From contig CALZJV010000312.1 in NCBI GenBank assembly GCA_945787595.1, positions 1-10,755 on the forward strand: 10,755 nt of DNA, read 5' to 3'. Positions 7,174-10,755 of the stretch are shown piece after piece. This DNA is from an uncultured Desulfobacterales bacterium. GTDB taxonomy: Bacteria > Desulfobacterota > Desulfobacteria > Desulfobacterales > JAFDCJ01. The notes beneath the pieces were generated by a model. It was not told the origin of the DNA. It did not search any database and saw nothing but the letters and a program-made list of their open reading frames with translations. Within the stretch, counting starts at the first letter, position 1; the number at the start of each line of letters is the position of its first letter. A program made the position numbers and the translations under genes.

Positions 7174-7950
7174 GTGCGTCAACAAAGCGTTATCAGAAAT
7201 TGTAATAAGATGATAGAGCGTTTCTTTAAAACCATATGGCTGATCGGGCCTGTTTCTTTTCTATTCTTTTTTTTAGGATGCGGAGAAGAAGGTTCTGGGT
7301 TGGGAAAGGAGGTGTTAATACGCGTTGGGGACCGGGTCGTGACCGTCCTCGACTTTAATGAGGCCTTTGAAATTTCCAAGATTGATCTCGGCTCCAGCAC
7401 CAGCGAACAGTCCGAGGATTTGCCAAAGGCGCAATTAAGGCTTTTAAACGATTTAATCCTTGAGATGATTCTTCTTGAAAGGGCAGATGAGATTGGAATC
7501 AGTGTCACAGATGTCGAACTTGAAAGGGCTGTCGCCGCCATAAAAAGTGATTATCCCTCCGGGGAATTTGAAGAAACGCTGCTGGAGTTTGCCGTCTCTT
7601 ATGAAACTTGGCAAAACCGGTTAAAGACCCGTTTAATCATGGAAAAGGTAATCGAAAAGGAACTTGAGAATCCGATCACGATTACCTCGGAGGACATCGC
7701 CGAGTATTACAAAGAGAATTTCCAGGGCAAGAAAGGTGAATCCGAAGAACCCCCGGCTGCGGGTGATATTAATGAGATAATTGTCAAACAGTTACGCCGG
7801 GAAAAGGCAGAAGAGGGCTATAAAGCCTGGATTGCAGAATTGAAAGCAAAATACGACATCGAATTAAACGGCGAGCAGTGGGAAAAAATCACAGGTTCCG
7901 GAAGTACCAAAGAAAATGAAACGACGAATAATGATTCTAAAAATGATTGA
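7174..7950 (+). CDS. SurA-like lipoprotein chaperone without rotamase domain
   Basis: The N-terminus is a lipoprotein signal: basic residues, a hydrophobic run and a lipobox FFLGC with the lipidated cysteine at C36 counted from the GTG start (C24 from the ATG at 7210). The body matches the SurA N-terminal chaperone fold, with a short strand VGDRVVTVLDFNEAF (51-65), a long helical region LNDLILEMILLERADEIG (91-108) and ITSEDIAEYYKENF (170-183). In parvulin-type relatives a peptidyl-prolyl isomerase domain follows that last helix. Here only a short acidic linker follows before the closing helix (about 199-228), so the rotamase domain is absent. A holdase role in the periplasm is inferred. AGGGA four bases before GTG supports the longer start; either start gives a lipoprotein. 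It overlaps the next gene and should be co-transcribed with it. Confidence 0.8.
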   Translation: MRQQSVIRNCNKMIERFFKTIWLIGPVSFLFFFLGCGEEGSGLGKEVLIRVGDRVVTVLDFNEAFEISKIDLGSSTSEQSEDLPKAQLRLLNDLILEMILLERADEIGISVTDVELERAVAAIKSDYPSGEFEETLLEFAVSYETWQNRLKTRLIMEKVIEKELENPITITSEDIAEYYKENFQGKKGESEEPPAAGDINEIIVKQLRREKAEEGYKAWIAELKAKYDIELNGEQWEKITGSGSTKENETTNNDSKND

Positions 7951-8941
7951 TTCTAAAAAGCATTTCGCTCTGGGGCTTTTGTTTGTGTGCATTGTCACCA
8001 CCATCGCAACCCGTGGCAGCGTTTACGCTCAAGATCCGGAAGTGATTGATCGCATTGTGGCGGTGGTCAACAGTGATATCATTACCCTTTACGATCTGAA
8101 TCGGGCCTTCAAACCCTACGAGGAAAACATCAAAGCTCTGCGATATGCGCTGGAGAAGGAACGTCAAACTCTTTATCAGGTTCGCAAAGATCTGCTAGAT
8201 CAGCTTATTGACAGTAAACTGGCCGACCAGGAAATCGAGCGCGCTCAAATTGCCGTTGACGAAAGGGAGATAGATCAGACCATCGAGCGTATAAAAGAGG
8301 CCCGCTCTATGACCGATGAACAATTGCGTGAAGGACTTACCCGCCAGGGAATGACCCTGGCGGAATATCGCAAGGAAATAAAAGAACAGATTCTTCGAAC
8401 CAAACTGGTGAACCGGGAAGTAAAATCAAAAATCGTGATTACCAGGGAGGATATACAAGCATACTACGACAGCCATCAGGATGAGTATGGCGGAGAGAAG
8501 AAATATTATCTCTATAATGTATTTGTCAGGCTGTCTGCCGAGGCCGACACATCAGAAAGGGAAGACGCCCGGCGACTAATAGAAGGTGCTCTGGCAAAAC
8601 TAAATCAGGGTCTTTCCTTTGAAGACCTGGTGGGCCAACTGGAGGGTTCATCCTCCCGGATTGAAGGTACTGAATTGGGATTGTACCGAATAGAGGAACT
8701 TTCCGAACAGCTGCGCGGAGCTGTTGCAAGTCTGAAAGTCGGTGAATTTTCGGAAGTGCTGGATACCGATTTCGGCCCCCAAATTATTTACCTGCAGAAG
8801 ATCCAGGAAACACCTACCAAATCTCTTGATGAAATTGATTCCGAGATTGAAGAAATACTTTACAATGAATCGGTGGATAATAGATACCAGAACTGGCTGG
8901 ATGAACTTCGCAAACGGTCCCTGATAAAAGTCATAAGCTAA
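7916..8941 (+). CDS. SurA-type periplasmic peptidyl-prolyl isomerase
   Basis: The product has a Sec signal peptide with likely cleavage after A38 (SVYA|QDP). A SurA N-terminal chaperone domain follows at about 40-180, with the usual opening strand DRIVAVVNSDIITLYDLNRA. A single parvulin/PpiC-like domain lies at about 195-297 (GLYRIEELSEQL, LKVGEFSEVLDTDFGPQII) and a helical tail closes the protein. E. coli SurA has two parvulin domains; this one has one, as in many delta-proteobacterial relatives. The parvulin GGdLGw motif is degenerate (GTELGLY), so catalytic activity is uncertain. The reading frame overlaps the upstream gene by 35 bases if it starts at 7916, or by 8 if it starts at ATG 7943, whose shorter MIDSKKHF N-terminus gives a more usual signal peptide. 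Coupled translation is likely. The role is folding of outer-membrane and exported proteins. Confidence 0.88.
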   Translation: MKRRIMILKMIDSKKHFALGLLFVCIVTTIATRGSVYAQDPEVIDRIVAVVNSDIITLYDLNRAFKPYEENIKALRYALEKERQTLYQVRKDLLDQLIDSKLADQEIERAQIAVDEREIDQTIERIKEARSMTDEQLREGLTRQGMTLAEYRKEIKEQILRTKLVNREVKSKIVITREDIQAYYDSHQDEYGGEKKYYLYNVFVRLSAEADTSEREDARRLIEGALAKLNQGLSFEDLVGQLEGSSSRIEGTELGLYRIEELSEQLRGAVASLKVGEFSEVLDTDFGPQIIYLQKIQETPTKSLDEIDSEIEEILYNESVDNRYQNWLDELRKRSLIKVIS

Positions 8942-9009
8942 CTCTGCTTTGTCGCATTATCAGAGCAAAATGTTTTATTCGAATTTCAAAAGGTTGTAAT
9001 GTTAATTCA

Positions 9010-9145
9010 GAAAATGATCTAAAGTTTGAAATGAACTAAAATGAGCTAAATTTGTGGTATTCTGCCAATTTTATAAAAAAAGATAGAGCGTAACGTTTCT
9101 TTAATTTTAGTCATTTTAGGCAATTTAGATCACTTTAGGCATTCG
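9010..9145 (+). repeat. MITE-like palindromic element, family B
   Basis: The left end carries tandem units of the type AATGAnCTAAA (AATGATCTAAA, AATGAACTAAA, AATGAGCTAAA at about 9012-9050). The right end carries their reverse complements (TTTTAGTCATT, TTTAGATCACT at about 9105-9137). Between them lie ATTTGTGG, TCTGCC and TTTTAT followed by GATAGAGCG. The core and layout resemble family A (ATTTGTGG, then TCTGCC, then TTTTTAT), while the terminal repeat unit differs. It lies in the gap between the SurA-type and RodZ-like genes and encodes nothing. As RNA it would fold into a long imperfect hairpin and may act as a transcript boundary. Confidence 0.65.
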
Positions 9146-9230
9146 TTTATTCCGCTACATCAGTCTGTTATAACAAGGGGCTGAAGCAAAGATGAAAATG
9201 AAAAAGTAGAACCAATTAACTGTTTACTCC

Positions 9231-9971
9231 ATGGAATCCGACAAAGAACCTCTATCATTCGGGCGATATTTGCAGGCCGTAAGGCTTGAAAAAAAGATCA
9301 GCTTGGAACAGGTCTCACAGCAAACACGTATCGGCCTGGGGAATCTCCTGCTTATCGAGCAGGAGGATTTCGAGCAGCTGCCTGTCGAAGTTTATGTAAA
9401 GGGATTTTTACGATCCTACGCTAAAGCCGTTGGCGCTGATGGTGATGAGGTGATTCGACGCTATGAATCACGTCTTGATGTCGCCCAAAAAATATCTGAA
9501 TCAGAATCCTCCAGCAAAAAGCTAGCGCGCGGAATATGGCGAAAACTTCTGGTTTCGTTGGTTTTGCTTATTTCTATTATCGGGTTGTCCACCTTGGCTG
9601 TTGTTTTATATCGACACGCGCCGGACGCAGATAAACCAGCCGAGCAAAAGACCGCCGTCGAAAAGGAGCAGGCAGTCGATACAAAAGCCGAACAGCAGCG
9701 CCTTGAAACCGACTCCAAGCCCGCTAAAGCGGTTCCGGAGAAATTGTTGCTCCAAGTGACCGCAGTGGAAGATACGTGGCTGAAGGTCATCATGGACGAA
9801 AAGGGGTCCACCGAATACAATCTAAATTCCGGAGATCAAATTGAACTTGAAGCCACTACCGGGTTTAATCTGCTCATCGGTAATGCCGGTGGCCTAAAAT
9901 TAAAACTCAATGACAAACCCGTTTCAATCCCCGGAAAAAGTGGGGAGGTGGTCACTATTGAACTTCCCTAA
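9231..9971 (+). CDS. RodZ-like membrane-anchored helix-turn-helix protein
   Basis: The order of domains is that of RodZ. An N-terminal Xre/HTH_25-type helix-turn-helix lies at about 8-78 (FGRYLQAVRLEKKISLEQVS, then VYVKGFLRSYAKAVGAD). One transmembrane segment at about 105-128 follows a basic stretch, and a charged Ala/Lys/Glu-rich linker covers 129-169. The C-terminal DUF4115 beta domain is at about 170-246 (DTWLKVIMD, GDQIELEATTGFNLLIGNAG). RodZ proteins tether MreB filaments to the membrane and help set rod shape; the HTH domain binds MreB rather than acting only on DNA. The 246-residue length is typical of short RodZ relatives. The ATG start has no strong Shine-Dalgarno sequence but the N-terminus fits the family. 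It is separated from the SurA-type gene by element B and so may be transcribed independently. Confidence 0.85.
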   Translation: MESDKEPLSFGRYLQAVRLEKKISLEQVSQQTRIGLGNLLLIEQEDFEQLPVEVYVKGFLRSYAKAVGADGDEVIRRYESRLDVAQKISESESSSKKLARGIWRKLLVSLVLLISIIGLSTLAVVLYRHAPDADKPAEQKTAVEKEQAVDTKAEQQRLETDSKPAKAVPEKLLLQVTAVEDTWLKVIMDEKGSTEYNLNSGDQIELEATTGFNLLIGNAGGLKLKLNDKPVSIPGKSGEVVTIELP

Positions 9972-9986
9972 CCCGGGTAAACCGGA

Positions 9987-10136
9987 ATTGACTATTGTAG
10001 ATTGTAGATTGAAGATTGAAGACTGAAGATTGAAGATTGAAGATTTGTGGATGTCGCTTTGCTCGGCCATTTTTATGATATATTTTAATAATTGATCGAC
10101 CGCAGACGGACCTTAAATAGTCAATATTCAATCACT
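9987..10136 (+). repeat. MITE-like palindromic element, family A, copy 2
   Basis: This copy is inverted relative to the one at 6964-7134. It begins ATTGACTATTGTA and then carries six to seven tandem heptamers (GATTGTA, GATTGAA and GACTGAA variants). The ATTTGTGGATGTCGCTT block follows, then an A/T-rich centre and CGGACCTTAA, and it ends AATAGTCAATATTCAATC. The first and last parts are imperfect inverted repeats of each other: ATTGACTATT (9987-9996) pairs with AATAGTCAAT (10116-10125). It has more terminal heptamers than copy 1 but lacks copy 1's GC-rich insert. It lies just after the RodZ-like gene and may also end its transcript. Confidence 0.8.
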
Positions 10137-10237
10137 AAAAGATAGCGAAAATATTTCAATCCAATTTTTTAACACCAAATGCAAAAAAACACTTCTAGGA
10201 TACTAAGTCCGGTCGAATAAGTTTTGATTCTTTAGAT

Positions 10238-10755
10238 ATGCCGATAGACAGCAACAAAATACTGGTTGACAGTGTCAAAAGACTATTACGACGCGGGGCG
10301 ATAAGCCATCTTGCCAAGATCGTGAACAAAACCCATGGGGCCGATCTGTCGGTATTATTTCGCTCTCTGTCCATCAATCAGCAGCGTAAGCTGTTTGACA
10401 TGATCACCGATGTCGAACAAAAAGGGATACTGTTTAGCGAGCTTGAGGAAGACATCTTCCAAGATCTTATAGAGGATATGCCAATTGGGGGCATCGTCGA
10501 GATTCTGGAAAACATGCCTGCCGATGATGTTGCAGACATCATCGGACGACTGCCGGAGGACAGGTCCCAAGATATTCTGGACAAAATGAAAACGGCGGAA
10601 TCTGAAGAAGTCGAAGATCTTCTTCGTTACGATGATGATACCGCCGGCGGGATTATGGTTCCCGATTTCATCGCCTTAAAAGAGGATGTCACCGCCAGAG
10701 AAGCCATCGAATCGCTGCAAAAAGAACATTCAGATGTAGAGATGGCATTTTATCT
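10238..10755 (+). CDS. mgtE: magnesium transporter MgtE, N-terminal part
   Basis: The frame is open from ATG 10238 to the window edge, giving the first 172 residues of a protein usually about 450 long. It matches the cytoplasmic MgtE N-terminal domain (helical repeats, e.g. IVEILENMPADDVADIIGRL at 85-104 and RSQDILDKMK). The start of the first CBS domain follows (DDDTAGGIMVPDFIALKEDV, about 132-151). In known MgtE channels these domains bind Mg2+ and close the membrane pore when cytoplasmic Mg2+ is high. The membrane part lies outside the window. The nearest in-frame stop upstream is at 10196, so the start cannot be far upstream. No clear Shine-Dalgarno sequence precedes the ATG. Confidence 0.93.
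   Translation, partial: MPIDSNKILVDSVKRLLRRGAISHLAKIVNKTHGADLSVLFRSLSINQQRKLFDMITDVEQKGILFSELEEDIFQDLIEDMPIGGIVEILENMPADDVADIIGRLPEDRSQDILDKMKTAESEEVEDLLRYDDDTAGGIMVPDFIALKEDVTAREAIESLQKEHSDVEMAFY

Noticed and set aside
9192..9209. Tiny frame MKMKK preceded by AAGGGGC upstream of the RodZ-like gene
   Set aside because: Five codons are too few to call a leader peptide without an attenuator hairpin, and none is visible.
9987..10060. CRISPR-like array in the GATTGAA repeats
   Set aside because: The units are contiguous heptamers without spacers and no cas gene is present; they are the tandem ends of a MITE-like element.

Overview
The window looks like a chromosomal housekeeping segment from a Desulfobacterota (delta-proteobacterial, probably Desulfobacterales-like) genome of moderate GC with AT-rich intergenic DNA. 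That placement is an inference from the order mfd - two SurA-type genes - RodZ-like gene - mgtE, from the sequence style of Mfd, and from the many small palindromic repeats between genes. No sequence search was possible.

Layout. Positions 1-753 are AT-rich and without a convincing gene; they hold one intrinsic-terminator-like hairpin (about 298-328) and one compact, well-paired stem structure (495-546). On the minus strand follow a small QueG-related double [4Fe-4S] protein (754-1641), the wreck of a Y1/HUH (IS200-like, RAYT-type) transposase (about 1895-2124), a small lipoprotein whose end abuts that wreck (2114-2557), and a tRNA-Thr(CGT) with encoded CCA and its own terminator (2890-2965, terminator 2840-2881). 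Positions 2966-3447 are a repeat-rich spacer.

On the plus strand come mfd (3448-6885; transcription-repair coupling factor), a SurA-like lipoprotein without a rotamase domain (7174-7950), a full SurA-type periplasmic peptidyl-prolyl isomerase (7916-8941), a RodZ-like membrane-anchored HTH protein (9231-9971) and the 5' part of mgtE, a Mg2+ transporter/channel (10238 to the window end). The two SurA-type genes overlap and should be co-transcribed. Their products are expected to handle outer-membrane or exported protein folding. RodZ-like proteins link to MreB and cell shape. Mfd clears stalled RNA polymerase and recruits nucleotide excision repair.

The most noteworthy structure is the intergenic DNA. 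An approximately 150-170 bp MITE-like element with terminal GATTGAA-type heptamers occurs twice in inverted orientation (6964-7134 and 9987-10136), framing the three-gene envelope cluster. A second element with the same architecture but different terminal units (AATGAnCTAAA) lies between them (9010-9145). Mfd itself appears to lack about 35 residues in its UvrB-like N-terminal module. I see no defence system, CRISPR array, phage or other clearly new multi-gene system here.
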